This document shows positions 1 to 11,900 of a DNA stretch of 64,000 nucleotides, one piece after another (position 1 is the first letter of the stretch; each line of letters starts with the position of its first letter). A program made the position numbers and the translations under genes. The notes under the pieces were generated by a model. That model worked only from the letters and a program-made list of their open reading frames with translations. It searched no databases and was not told the origin of the DNA. The DNA is from Naganishia liquefaciens (lineage: Eukaryota > Basidiomycota > Tremellomycetes > Filobasidiales > Filobasidiaceae): the NCBI GenBank assembly GCA_013423385.1, contig BLZA01000058.1:434001-498000 (forward strand). Reading direction: 5' to 3'.

Positions 1-875
1 ACCTTTGAAGCAGGACCCGGTTTGCTCCTGGTATTCATGGACCTCGGTGACAAGGTTACCGAGGCGGAATTCCATGGTGAGTGCCATATGCTTTCGCGCC
101 TCGACATATCATCTGAACAACGTCGGGATGCGCAGAATGGTACGGAGAAGAGCATATCCCCTTGCGAACATCCACGCTCTCGACATTTCACACTGCGACC
201 CGTTTCGAAGCTGCAGATGGAGAACAGCCACAATGGGCGGCCATGTACACCATCAGCGACAACAAGGTCTTCGAAAGGGAAGAGTACACAAAGCTCAGGG
301 CGAACAGGAGCCCCAGAGAGGCTGATCTCGTGAACAGGCTTAATCTCTTGGACCGAAGGGTAGGTTCCCGTGTTTCGTGTAACTCCAAACGGCTAACATC
401 GTCTATACAGATTTACAAATTGACCTCGGATCCTTCAGCGAACCCGGCCCCGAAATCCAAGCCTCCTGCTCTCGTCATCTACACAGCTCTAACTCCCTCC
501 AATTCTGCCTCGAAATCGGAATTCGACGCTCTTCTCGATTCGGCTGAACACCGATATGCCAAGTTGCCTGGATTCATCCGCGTAAGGCGGTTTGCAGCCG
601 CAGATATCGGCAGGACTGGTTTGAGCGTCCAGCCAGGCGAGAAGAAGGATGTCGGCTCTGTGCTCGAGGTTGCGGGTGAGTAGATGAAGCAATCCACCTC
701 GTACTTTCTGACAGTCGTTGCAGAATTCTCGGATGAGTCGGTATTGAAGACCGAGGGATACCAGGCTCTCACCGCCTGGTACGACGAAGCGCTCGAACCC
801 ATGGTGTCCTACACGAACCGTCGACCGTTCCGTTTCTACAAGGATTACGAGCCAACTGCGGCGTTGAAGCAGTAG
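1..875 (+). CDS. EthD-like dimeric alpha/beta-barrel protein (5' partial)
   Basis: Coding sequence is open from base 1, so the start lies outside the window. Introns at 77-135, 360-410 and 676-723 all have GT..AG ends and keep phase. The spliced protein begins with a PGLLLVF strand and then reads EWYGEEHIPLR, the hallmark of EthD/Dabb-like ferredoxin-fold proteins common in basidiomycetes (consensus WYDxEHxPLR). It continues with FHTATRFEAADG and a Trp-Ala-Ala-Met-Tyr strand. A second half (ALVIYTALTP... LPGFIRVRRF...) looks like a second copy of the fold, so this is probably a tandem two-domain protein. Family members are small soluble proteins, some involved in degradation of aromatics or ethers; no substrate can be assigned here. 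The stop is 30 bp from the stop of the convergent gene downstream. Confidence 0.8.
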
Positions 876-905
876 GCTTCAGAACTTGACTACAGTTGTA
901 TGACA

Positions 906-3552
906 TCAAGCAATGGAAAGGCTTCGTATTTGCAGTGACATGACCTGCCAATACTCTGAATGCGCCCTCTGCGCTGCAATCGGATCTTCGCCTGTCTGTG
1001 CTATCTCCGTGGGGGTTTTCGCGCCTCCGGTGGCCTTCCAGCGTTCTGATAGAGCGCGCATGACCTCCCCATGAGTCGCTTTAGGCATTGCGGCCTTGGC
1101 TAGCTTCATGTTTTGCTTGAGGAAATCTGGATGGAAAGGTACCGATCAATGTCCCAGGCCAGCAGTGCAGATTGGATCACGCACCCTGAAATGGTGTGCT
1201 TCCTGCTCCCCCCGCTCGGGTTTTGAACAATGGTCGAAGTCTGCCTCGACATTTGCCACAAGCTTGTGTTTCTATATCAATCGCTGCAAGAAAGGGTATC
1301 AGGCTATGAGCAATACGGTGCTGTTGATAACTTACACCTTGAATGCCTGCGATATCTGGAAGGAACAACATTTACTGTCATTATCGCCTGCTTCGGGGCA
1401 CACGAACTACTTACACGGCATCACAGCCTTCTGTAACGCATGCCCACTCGTACTGTCGCGCGATGTCAACGGAACGGGTCGATTGATCCGCGAAATGGGC
1501 GTACCTTGTAGACGATTTCGTAAGAATGCTTTGTCTGGGAACACGGGAGCGTTGGTCAAATTGTGCCAGCAAGTCATCTTTCACCACTTACGGTGACCTC
1601 GATGTCTTTTCTAGCTTTCATAACCTTCTTGCCCCTGCAGGTAATCATCAGAATGTCTGGATGCTGTCCTGCAGCTAGCAGGACTCACCAGGATTTGAAG
1701 ACGGCACCATGCGGGTTCTTCATTTCGCCAGTTATGATCCAGGTAGCAACTACGTAAGAAGCATCCTTCGGCGTCAGACAGCTCGCCGACTTCACCTGCT
1801 ATCGCTACCCACGATGACACATTTCATGAGCTACTGTATTCTTCAGTTTAGCTTGCATCGAAAAGGGATGATCAGCGAAGGCACCGCAACAAGGGGTGGA
1901 TGACAGCTTACCTTCATCGTCTATCACCTTCTCCGACAATTCGATTCTTCCCTCGTGATCGTAACTACCGTCAGGCTGTTTTATTCTACGCAAAGACATT
2001 AGTACCGATATTCATTACACTGTTTTAGAGTTTTGATTGGGACTAACCGCTTATGATGAGCCCTTCCGGCAGTAGTCAGGAGTTTATTGTTCCATACAGG
2101 GGCGACTTTCCATTTCTTGACCAGCTTTTCCTCAAATACCAGCTGATCGAGTTCCCGCATGATGTCCATCGCGAGTTTCTGCTTATTGTCGTTCCAGCTC
2201 TTTCTCTCGGTGCGGGATTTCTTTGGAGTTTCCGTCGGCTGTAGTTTGGTAGGCGGATTTCGCGGACGAGGTTTTGGCCGAGGTGCGATGCATACGTTCG
2301 GTATCGGGTCGGTGTCATCCTCATCCGAGGTTTCTGTGAGATCGACTGCGATGCTTGGTATCGGTGCCGCCTTCTTTCTAGGTTTAGGGGTCGTTGGCGA
2401 ATACGTGAGAACATAGGCGTCGCCATCTTCCGAGACTTCGTCTTCATACTCGACGTAATCATCGTCCACGATGAAGTCATTCAGACTGCCCTCATCATCG
2501 CTGTCCTCATCTTCTGTATCTTTCCCAGTGGATCGAGCCATAATATCGAAGAATTTGGCTACATCATTCTTCTTTTGACCCTTGGTCCGCGTCGTCCTCG
2601 TCTGCTGAGTTACGGGTTCCAGTTGATTCACATCTGGGTCTGTACATGGGCCCTCTCCTATAGCCTCGACATCGATCACGTCATTCGCTTGCAAGGAAGA
2701 TAGGGTCGGGACGGCAGATTGTTCTGACTCTTCGTCGGAAGAATAGACGACACGCTTCTTCAGCCGCCGGCGCGGAAGGGCTGGTGAAGTAACAGGCGAA
2801 TCGAGGTCGAATGCCTGTTTCGAAAGGTCTTGCCCGTTTTCAGTAGGCTCCGAATGATCAGAGCGCACAGACGGACAAGTGGAAGCTCCAATTATGAACG
2901 ACGCTTCGGAGAGGTCGTCTGAAATTCCTTCACTTTCCACTTGTGCTCGAGCTTGTGCGAAAGGAGAATCTTGAACGTAAGATCGTCGGAAGGAACTGCC
3001 GGCAGGGGAAACCTCAGCCCCTTTAAGTTCGCTCTGTAAGGCAACCTGTGCTCCGTCTTTGGTGATTTTTAGAATTTCTGTTGATGACTGGACCGATGGT
3101 AGACTGGCGGGTTGTACGGATCGCAGTGGTGTGAAGACCAATTTTGGCGCTTTCCTTTGCGGAGTCCTCATTGGCGTTACAGCACTAAATTGCACAATCT
3201 TCTTGAGCTTTGGAGGGGTCAAGGGAGCTGTGGTGTGCCCAGTCGATAATCATGAGATTGGACTGTGCTCGGGACATCTCGCTGGATTCCACTCACCTCC
3301 CTCGAATGCCTGTGCCGCTGGCTCCGTGTTTTTCAAGCTCGTCATTTGGCCAAGAATATCCTGCTGATTACCGAGCTTTCCTGAGCTTGTTGCGAGCGAT
3401 TTGATGACAGTGGTATCATTTTGGGCCTCCCGTGCTTCTGCGACCGCTGGATGAAGATCGTCCACCACGATCTTCTCCTGCTCAATCCGCTCGTCCAATT
3501 CCAGCTGATCCAGATAGGCGAAAAGCTCGTCGAGCTCGTGAGTGGCAGCCAT
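906..3552 (-). CDS. GCNA-like SprT-domain metalloprotease with acidic N-terminal tail
   Basis: I reconstruct eleven exons from ATG at 3552 to the stop at 906. The first ~470 residues are Ser/Asp/Glu-rich and disordered (DEDSDDEGSLNDF, VDDDYVEYEDE), as in germ-cell nuclear acidic protein GCNA/ACRC. A SprT-like domain follows: WNNKLLTTAGR, IELSEKVIDDE, then the zinc protease motif HEMCH (1814-1828) and HLATWIITGEMK. Next is a zinc ribbon built from ACVTEGC and ACGKC. The last exon (PFQDFLKQNMKLAK...ALSERWKA) resembles an HMG-type helix, a combination seen in fungal homologues. Such proteases cut DNA-protein crosslinks in the nucleus; that role here is family inference. Several exons are tiny, one of only 20 nt (YRRHSR), so automatic gene finders may truncate this gene. 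Confidence 0.85.
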
Positions 3553-4112
3553 CGCAATGCGAAGAGCTTGAATGCCAGGAGGACCACTGCTTCCTGATAA
3601 GATCAGACGGCGAGAGACATCACGACTCGATATTGCAAGATGCAGGAGATCAGGTTGAGTGATGTTCTACCCGCTGCACCCGCTTCACCCGCAGTCACGT
3701 GACGCGTCGAAATCACCCAGCTAGCTAGCTACCCAGCTTCCAAAGCTGTTAGTATTGCCCGGCGTACCTGCTCGAGTTCGTCGCACATATAATCAATGTC
3801 CTCATCCCCTGTACATGATTTCTGTCTGCAATGCAATGACTGCAGCCCATCTTTCCCGTTCCCTTAATTTTTCAACAGGGCAAGGGATGTCCTTTCAGTC
3901 ACCTGCAAGTATCTCCAAGGCGAACGCACGTCCTGTCTCGCACCGCGAATTGGGAAAGAGCAAAGATATTATGCCAATTGCCCTTTGCATTTGCTTGCTT
4001 GATAGGATACGTATATCGCCGTTTTCATTAGCCGGAAAGGACAGGTCGTGCTCTATCAAATTTCTATTGATACATCGTAATTGCAACCCTTGTTGTATGC
4101 AAAGTCGCCTTT
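3553..4112. other. Intergenic region upstream of the SprT protease gene
   Basis: No convincing gene; the short open frames lack start context, codon bias and known motifs. It holds a perfect palindrome GTCACGTGAC at 3694-3703, and a CTAGCTAGCTA stretch near 3720. It is the likely promoter of the minus-strand SprT gene and the 3' flank of the dioxygenase. Confidence 0.6.
3694..3703. promoter_or_regulatory. E-box palindrome GTCACGTGAC
   Basis: A perfect 10-bp palindrome with a CACGTG core, about 142 bp upstream of the SprT-protease start codon. CACGTG is bound by bHLH factors of the Cbf1 type in fungi. A nearly identical site (ATCACGTGAC) lies in the AFG1/REI1 divergent promoter. Function is inferred from motif and position only. 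Confidence 0.4.
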
Positions 4113-5487
4113 CTACAGCTCCGACTTGACGGTATGCGTCTCTCCAACCGGAATCTTCGACTGCACCTTGTCAGCACCCTGGTTGACCGACCACGCGGTC
4201 TTGTAATCCGCAGACTTGTTGACAACCACGGTGATGTGTCCGATAAGACCCTGCTCGAGCACACCGCCGAGGAACTGGATGTCGAACATGGATTGGTAGC
4301 CTCCAATTTGGGAGTCCTCGAAGATGTTGAGCGAGTCGGCCCAGTTTCGCGTTCGGCCTCGGCCGGGTAGGTCCTTGATGGGGTTGGTGACATATGGCCA
4401 GAGCTATGGGATGTAAGATCAGACAGATGTCAACGTGCAGGTCTGTGGGGTTCATACCTTGTCTACTCGGACGTTGATGTCATCTGGAACGAAGAATTGA
4501 CCGGTGTGTGCCATTTGGCCGGAGATGAAGGTGCCGTTGGGAAGCATTTCCCACTTGGGGTGAATTCGAGCGTGGATGTGAGTTGCTCGACCGGTGTCTA
4601 GATCTGTGATTAGCATAATCATCGACATGAGAAACGCCTGACTTACAGTAACCGGGGAAGATAGATGTGAACTCTGTCACACCGTTCTCATCGGTTGGCT
4701 GAGCAGCACGCAGCCAAGTCTCCTCCTCATTTGTTCGCGGGAAGGCAGAAAGCAGACCCTTTCGGTGACCCGTGGTTTGAGGCTGCTCGTCCACGAGGTG
4801 AGGTGCCGGATCCGGGTGACCAGCGTAGTGTCCGGTCGCATTGGCGTGCCAGATGTCAACGAGGATGTTGGGGATCGGCTGACATGTCTCGACATCGATA
4901 ACACCGATGTTCATGATCTAGAAGCATTGACGGTGGGGTCAGCACGACCGCGCAAAAGGCAGACAATTGCAAATACTCACGAAAAGCAATCCTGGCTCAA
5001 GTTCTGCCATGTTGTGCCTTACTGGATGGCCAACAGTGTGATAGTACGGACCCTCGGTGACTTCCGGAGCAAGAACACAGGTGTGGTTCTTGATTTTGCT
5101 GCCAGTGACAGCGTTACAGGCCAAGATCCGCTTGTCATTCTCGTCCAAACTCTGACCTTCAATGGTCTTGACCTTGGAGGCAAGGTCCTCCCATCCGCCC
5201 TCAACGAACAGCTTCTTGTCCGCCCATGGAGCGTGGGACAACGCGCGCTGTGCCCAAGAGCGCTGACGTTCGGCGTTGTAGACAGCAATTTGTGGGGCGC
5301 AGAGATAGGCACCTTGTTGCAGGTTTGCCAGGGCAAGCTTTTGTTCGGCTGTCTCGGCCTTGATCTCAGAGTGGGCTGCGAGGACAGAAGATGGAACATG
5401 AGCGACGTCGCGAAGGAATGTCAAAGACTGCTTACCGGAAACCAAAGCGGCTCCTGCCAAAAGGGCGGCTGATACTGAAACTCGCAT
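4113..5487 (-). CDS. Secreted intradiol ring-cleavage dioxygenase
   Basis: Four exons, starting MRVSVSAALLAGAALVSG, a clear signal peptide, so the enzyme is predicted to be extracellular. The middle carries TEGPYYH and MNIGVIDVETCQPIPN, then ILVDIWHANATGHYAG. The third exon joins to give PGYYTGRATHIHARIHP. The GPYY tyrosine plus the tyrosine and two histidines of YTGRxTHIH are the expected Tyr2His2 iron(III) ligands of the protocatechuate/catechol intradiol family. Family members split catechols between the two hydroxyls; secreted fungal forms act on lignin- or plant-derived aromatics. The exon borders (4981/4917 and the TAC-T|AC join near 4640) keep phase. All catalytic residues are present, so it looks functional. 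Exact substrate unknown. Confidence 0.9.
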
Positions 5488-6332
5488 TGTATGTCTGATG
5501 GAGTGGAGTAGACCTATGCTCGTCTGAACTACTATGGTCTTTCCCAGTATGCAATAGTCTTATATCTGTTCAGCCTGCACGGAAGCCTGTCGCCCGCAAC
5601 ATCGCATGTCTCATTGGCTGTTCAAAATTCAATGCTCCATGCTCGCCGAAGCGGCTAGGCGACTGTCATGTGCACAAAAGCAATGCGGGGACTCCGGTAG
5701 AAATCGCGCTCTAACGATGCCGACTGGAAATCCCGGCAACATCGGCAGGGATCTGGCAGCGATTGGCCTCGATTGGCTTAGCCAGCTGTTCACAGAAGAA
5801 CGACAGTGAGCGGCTCAGTGAGCTGAGTTGAGCTGCAAGAGCTGCAACAGCTGCAACAGCTGCACAAGTGTCGGGTTTCGTCTTCGGGATTCAAGTTTTG
5901 CGGGGAATCGTTTGCGAAAGCGATTCTCAATCTTTGCACATCGCGCGGCTTCAGCCCGCAGCGTGCACAGCGCAAAAGACTCGTCCGAAGATCCGGCGGG
6001 CTATTTGGTGGAAAAAACCGGCTTTCGAGCCAGTATCTGTACACCTTTCATATCACAAATTGACATCTTGATGCCGTTAGAAGCCCGTCGTTTTGTCTTT
6101 TATGCTCTCTAAAATGCTCCACGTCCCACATAGGTGCGAAAAAAGGGTCGCGGCCCCGGTTGACCCGAAGGTAGCCGGCATACAGGCTGAGAGCTGAGAG
6201 GGCTGCTCCGAGCGACGTCCGAACGTCCTCCGCGGGGTGTAACCCATCCTCTTCAGGTCAAACTACAAGTATATTCAGTGTCTTCACGACAGACAGACGA
6301 CTCATCGCTAACCATCCCACCCTGACGCAACT
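5488..6332. other. Divergent promoter region between dioxygenase and CoA-transferase
   Basis: An 845-bp region between two outward-facing start codons. No supported gene. It contains a short imperfect tandem repeat of the unit AGCTGCAAC at about 5817-5870. The last ~150 bp before the CoA-transferase start should hold its core promoter and 5' leader. Confidence 0.6.
5817..5870. repeat. Short imperfect tandem repeat (AGCTGCAAC-like)
   Basis: Several neighbouring copies of GAGCTG / AGCTGCAAC in the intergenic region, such as GAGCTGCAACAGCTGCAACA. It is a minisatellite-like low-complexity tract without coding evidence. Confidence 0.6.
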
Positions 6333-8228
6333 ATGCCATCTGTCATGAACCGTGCTTGCCTCGGCGCCCTGCGCTCAACTTCAGCCTCAGCAAGGGTGTT
6401 GACCGCCTCGACCAGCACCCTCGCTCGACGAGCAGTCCCCAGTGCAAGTTACGTCAAGCCTTGCCTGACCCAGACCCGATCGTACGCGCAAGTCGGAACA
6501 CCGCCAAAGAGCCACAAGGTGTACGACAGCGCTGCCGAAGCCGTCAAGGATGTCAAGAGCGGCGATATCGTACTCAGCGGAGGTAAGTCGTACAACTTAA
6601 TCTTCGGCGGTTTTGCTAAATCTGCATGGCAGGCTTCGGTCTATGTGGTGTGCCAAACACTCTGATCCAGGCACTCTCTAAGCGAAGCGACGTCAACAAT
6701 CTTACCGGTGTGAGCAATAATGCCGGTGCCGGTGAGAGAGGTCTTGGCCTGCTGCTTCACACTGGCCAGATCTCCAAAATGATCGCGTCCTACATCGGCG
6801 GCAACAAGCTCTTCGAGTCGAAGTACCTCAAGGGAGAAATCGACCTCGAATTAACCCCCCAGGGAACCCTGGCCGAACGGATCCGCGCGGCTGGTGCGGG
6901 TATTCCTGCATTCTACACCCCAACTGGTTTCGGCACCCCTGTTCAGTACGGATCGGTTGCCATGCGCAACGGTCCGGACGGCAAAGCAACGGTGTATCCA
7001 CCAAAACGAGAGACTCGAGAATTCAAGGGCAAACAATATCTGCTGGAGGAAGCCATTCAGGGCGATGTCGCGCTTATTCGAGCCTGGAAGGTCGATGAAG
7101 CCGGAAATGCCATCTTCCGATACGCTGCGCACAACTTTAGTGGAGCCATGGCTCGTTCTGCAAAGCTCACCATCGTCGAGGCGGAAGAGATTGTACCCAT
7201 CGGTGCTCTGGACCCGATGCAAATTCACTTGCCCGGTGTCTACGTCAACAGGATCGTCAAGGCCACCACTCCAAAGGAAATTGAGACCGAGACCTTGGCT
7301 CCCGAACCTGGAACCGATACCAAGGCGTCTCTTGGATCTGGAGAAGCCCGAGCAAAGCGAGAACAGATTGTCAAGGTAAGCATCAACAGTGACTTCGTAA
7401 CCTAGACGACGCTTATTCGTCCGGTACAGCGAGCCGCTCTTGAGCTGCAGGACGGCTACTACGTCAACCTGGGAATCGGTATGCCAACTCTGATTCCATC
7501 CTTCCTTCCCGAAGGACGAAACGTCTGGCTTCAGTCTGAGAACGGAATTCTCGGTATGGGCCCCCTTCCGACACGCAAGCAGATGGACGCCGACATCATC
7601 AACGCCGGCAAGGAGACCGTTACCTTGGTTCCCGGTGCATCGACTTTCGACAGTGTTGAAAGTTTCGGAATGATCCGAGGTGGTCACGTCGATGTCTCGG
7701 TTCTGGGGGTGAGTGAAATGCGTTCCATATGTTATTCGTGGCTAATCAAGCCGATCTTAGGCCATGGAGGTCGGTGCAAACGGTGATTTGGCCAACTGGA
7801 TCATCCCCGGCAAGCTTGTCAAGGGTGAGTCTGGTTTTAATTGCCATCACCTACATACTGAATACTACTTCCCAATAGGTATGGGTGGCGCTATGGACCT
7901 AGTATCGAACCCAGAAGCAACGAAGATTATTGTTACCACCGATCACTGTGACAAGAAGGGCAACCCCAAGATTCTCGACAAGTGTTCCTTGCCTCTGACT
8001 GGATCTCGATGTGTCAGCATGATCATCACAGAATTGGTGAGCAAATACCCATCTGGTGCCTGACATCAATTGATCTTGTTCTCGACATAGGCCGTCTTCG
8101 AAATCGACCGAAAGGCAGGAAAGATGACGTTGAAGGAGTTGATGCCTGGAGCAACTTTGGAAGAGGTGAAGGCGAAGACCGGCGCCAAGTTTGAAATCGG
8201 TCCGAATGTCGAGGAGACATCTGTATAA
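6333..8228 (+). CDS. SCOT: Succinyl-CoA:3-ketoacid CoA-transferase, mitochondrial
   Basis: Five introns interrupt a full-length SCOT/OXCT protein. The N-terminus ([20 protein letters not shown], Arg/Ser/Ala-rich) is a mitochondrial presequence. The alpha half has [15 protein letters not shown] and [15 protein letters not shown]; the beta half has [15 protein letters not shown] and the active-site segment [12 protein letters not shown], whose Glu (7538-7540) forms the CoA thioester in this family. MGGAMDLV and SLPLTG follow. The fused alpha-beta order is the eukaryotic form. The enzyme moves CoA between succinyl-CoA and acetoacetate; in fungi related enzymes also serve acetate, propionate or ketone-body metabolism. 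The last exon ends in [11 protein letters not shown]. No defects seen. Confidence 0.95.
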
Positions 8229-8902
8229 GATTTTCATGATGGGAATATGGCATCCGTCATGCAACATAGGGGAATTCAAGGAAGTCTTCCGGTTGTGAAA
8301 AATCAGCCAGACAGAATCGGTTGAGAGATCTCGCTCTGTAAGGTCCGCTTAAATGTTCTCCTCGAGCGATGCACGAGCCTCTGAGGAGTGAGACGCCATC
8401 ACGAAGCGACCTGCCGAGGACCCGCGCTGGGGTTCAGATTCAACTTAATTAGTATACTTGGGATAGATCATCATTTGACACCGTCGAATTGCCGACGGCT
8501 TGCCACCGCCGCCAAAGCCTCCGCGTCGCGATTAGTCAGCAAATTGGATCATTCCATTCAGCTCTCGAAAGCGCGAGGGTGCATCAAAGTCTCCATCACC
8601 TAGTACAGCGAAAGCGATTCGGAGAACCTTCGTCCTCTTCATTCAGCGTAAGAATACATCTGGCATATCCAGCCAGAACAGCCTAGCAGTTTTGCAACAC
8701 ACGGTCGCGCAGCTTTTCAAGATCGACAGATCAGAACAACCGCGAATCGATTAGGGAACGTTCGCAGGCTTACTTATCTGTCGTAGGAACAGAGTAAGTA
8801 CAGTATTTTGCCTTATCATCGCCTTTATCTTGACAATGGCGGGCTTCCAGATCTGACGGCCAGTCGACCAAAGGATAGCGAAGATCATAGCAGGATTGCA
8901 TC
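8229..8902. other. Intergenic region upstream of CRM1
   Basis: 674 bp between the CoA-transferase stop and the CRM1 start. No supported gene. It should hold the CRM1 promoter and leader. Confidence 0.6.
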
Positions 8903-11900
8903 ATGGAGGTACGTGTGACATCGCTGATGACCGATCTTCGTTCCTTCCTGCGGCGATGACTGACAAACCTCTGCTTTGCAGGCCATCCTTGATTTTTCCA
9001 AGGACCTGGACATCGGGTAAGTATCGGAAAACAAGGCGTTCCCCTATCTATCGCTTACATTCGCGCCTGTTTCCTAGTCTCCTCGACCAAGTTGTCCAAG
9101 TATTCTACACCGGAGTGGGGCCAGAGGTGAGCTATTCTCTGCGATGTCCTATTAATTCAATGCTAATCCCGGGTGATTCGCGGCTCTCAGCAACAAATGG
9201 CGCAACAGGTCCTCACGCAGTTTCAAGATAATCCCGATGCCTGGCAGCGGGTTCCGGCCATCTTGGAAACATCGTCCAACATGAACAGCAAAGTACGCTA
9301 TCGCCTTTAGATTGACTATTGCCGACACTAATCTGGCTTCGCCTCCTGCGATAGTATCTGGCTTTGCAGATTCTTGAAAAACTCATTCAAACCAAATGGA
9401 AGGCTCTACCCGTCGAACAGCAGCAGGGTATGTTAGCGATCTGTTTGAAGCCGGTCAATTGATGCTAAAGATTTTCGCCCACAGGTATCCGAAACTTTAT
9501 CGTTCAGACGACGGTGGAGGTCTCATCGGATGAAACACGGATGCGTAAGGAGAAGGCGTACATCAACAAATTGAACTTGGTTCTTGTGCAGGTTTGTCGA
9601 GCTAGCGCTTGATATCGTTCTATACTGACACCTCATCCAGATCCTCAAGCAAGCATGGCCGCACGATTGGCCTACTTTCATCCCGGAAATCGTCGCGTCA
9701 TCAAAGACAAACCTTTCTCTCTGCGAGAACAACATGGTCATCCTCAAGTTGCTCTCCGAAGAAATTTTCGACTACTCTGCCGAACAAATGACCCAGGCGA
9801 AGACCAAGAATCTTAAAAACCAGATGTGCGGCGAATTCAGTGAAATTTTCCAGCTGTGTAGCGAAGTCCTGGAAAAGGCCCAGAAGCCGGCACTTATCCG
9901 AGCAACATTGGAGACACTTCTGAGGTTCCTGAATTGGATTCCCCTCGGATTCATTTTCGAGACACAGTTGATCGACCGCCTGACTGGCCGATTCCTCGAA
10001 GTGAGAGAATTCAGAAACGTCACCCTGAAGTGTCTCGCCGAGATTGCCCAGCTCGACGTTTCGGCAGACTACAACGAGAAGTTTGTCATCATGTTTGCTG
10101 CCGTTATGACTGCCGTGAACAACATGGTACCACCCAGCACAGGTGTGTCTCGAAATTCTCCTACCATAGGCGGTACTGACACGCGCTTATAGACATTCGC
10201 GCTGCGTACGAGGATTCGGATGATGACGATCAGCAATTCATCTCAAACTTGGCCATGTTTCTGACCAATTTCCTTACGGTTCATCTGCGTCTCATCGAAA
10301 CACCAGAACAACAGCCTTTGTTGCTGAATGCCCACTATTACTTGGTCAAGATCTCAAGTGTCGATGATCGGGAGATTTTCAAGATCTGTCTGGAATACTG
10401 GACCAAGGTATGCGAGTAAATGTTCTTACCTTCCATGAGCTAAAGAAGTCTTCTCGCAGCTTGTTTCGGAGCTGTACGAGGAGACCCAGCTGGCACCTAT
10501 CATGGGTGACATCAATCCTCTGATGGCACTGAACATCACTGGCTCCGGTATGGGTGGCATCGGCAATGTTGGCATGAATGGTCAAAACCTTCGCAAGAAC
10601 GTCTACAAGGACATCCTTTCCCAATTGCGTATGGTCATGATCTCGAAGATGGTTAAGCCGGAAGAGGTAAGATTGCACGATCAGTAGCCTCCATTTATGA
10701 CGCTGAACTTCTTCTCAGGTTCTGATTGTCGAAAACGATGAAGGAGAAATTGTCCGGGAATTTATGAAGGAAAGCGACACCATCGTTCTCTACAAAAGTA
10801 TGCGCACAGTACTAGTCTACCTGACTCATCTGGACGTAGCCGACACCGAGGCGATCATGACAAGCAAGCTTTCCAAGCAGATCGACGGTAGCGAGTGGAG
10901 CTGGAACAATTTGAACACCCTTTGTTGGGCGATCGGATCCATCTCTGGTGCAATGAGCGAGGAAGTGGAAAAGCGATTCCTTGTCACAGTCATCAAAGAC
11001 CTCCTGGGTTTGACGGAAATGAAACGTGGAAAGGACAACAAGGCAGTTTGCGCATCGGACATCATGTACATCGTCGGACAGTACCCTCGTTTCCTAAAGG
11101 CCCACTGGAAATTTCTGAAGACTGTGGTAAACAAACTGTTCGAATTCATGCACGAGACCCATGAAGGTCAGTTCCCATGGAGGATTCTTGTCGATCAAAA
11201 GCTCAATATCACTTCTGCATACAGGTGTCCAGGATATGGCTTGTGATACTTTCATCAAGATCTCGCAGAAGTGTCGACGGCATTTCGTAATGCAACAGGC
11301 GGGCGAGTCGGAGCCTTTCATCGATGAGATTTTGCGAAACCTTCACAGGATTACTCAGGATCTTTCGCCTCAACAGGTGTGTTATTTCCTCGCCGAAGCT
11401 CTCATTCGTATCCGCATGCTGACCTTTCGGTACTTCAGGTTCATACCTTTTACGAAGCCGTTGGATATATGATCTCGGCTCAACCTCACAAAGCTGTGCA
11501 GGAACGCCTGATTGAGCAGTTGATGAAGCTTCCCAATGACGCTGTATGTACCGCAATCGTTTCATGGGCTTCTTTCTCATCCTACTTTACATACAGTGGG
11601 ACTCTCTCATGCAGCAAGCCGCAGCCGGCGTGGATGTGCTAGACAACGCTGACAATGTCAAGATACTGTCAAATGTCTTGAAGACAAACGTCGCTGCTTG
11701 TGTTGCCATCGGACCATTCTTCCTCCCTCAGTTGGGCCGCATATGGCTGGATATGCTCGGTCTGTACGGCGCGGCCAGCAACACAATCAGTGAGGCTGTC
11801 GCTACTCAGGGTACGTTTAGATCCTGTTTTGCTCTCAAATTTGGTGGTCAATTCTCAAACCGCATCCATCAGGTCTGGTTGCCACGAAGACGCCCAAGGT

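Noticed and set aside
4765-5472. 235-codon plus-strand frame over the dioxygenase
   Set aside because: Antisense of a gene with a signal peptide and all iron ligands; no domain of its own.
6851-7687. 278-codon minus-strand frame inside the CoA-transferase
   Set aside because: It crosses real introns of the sense gene and shows no domain.
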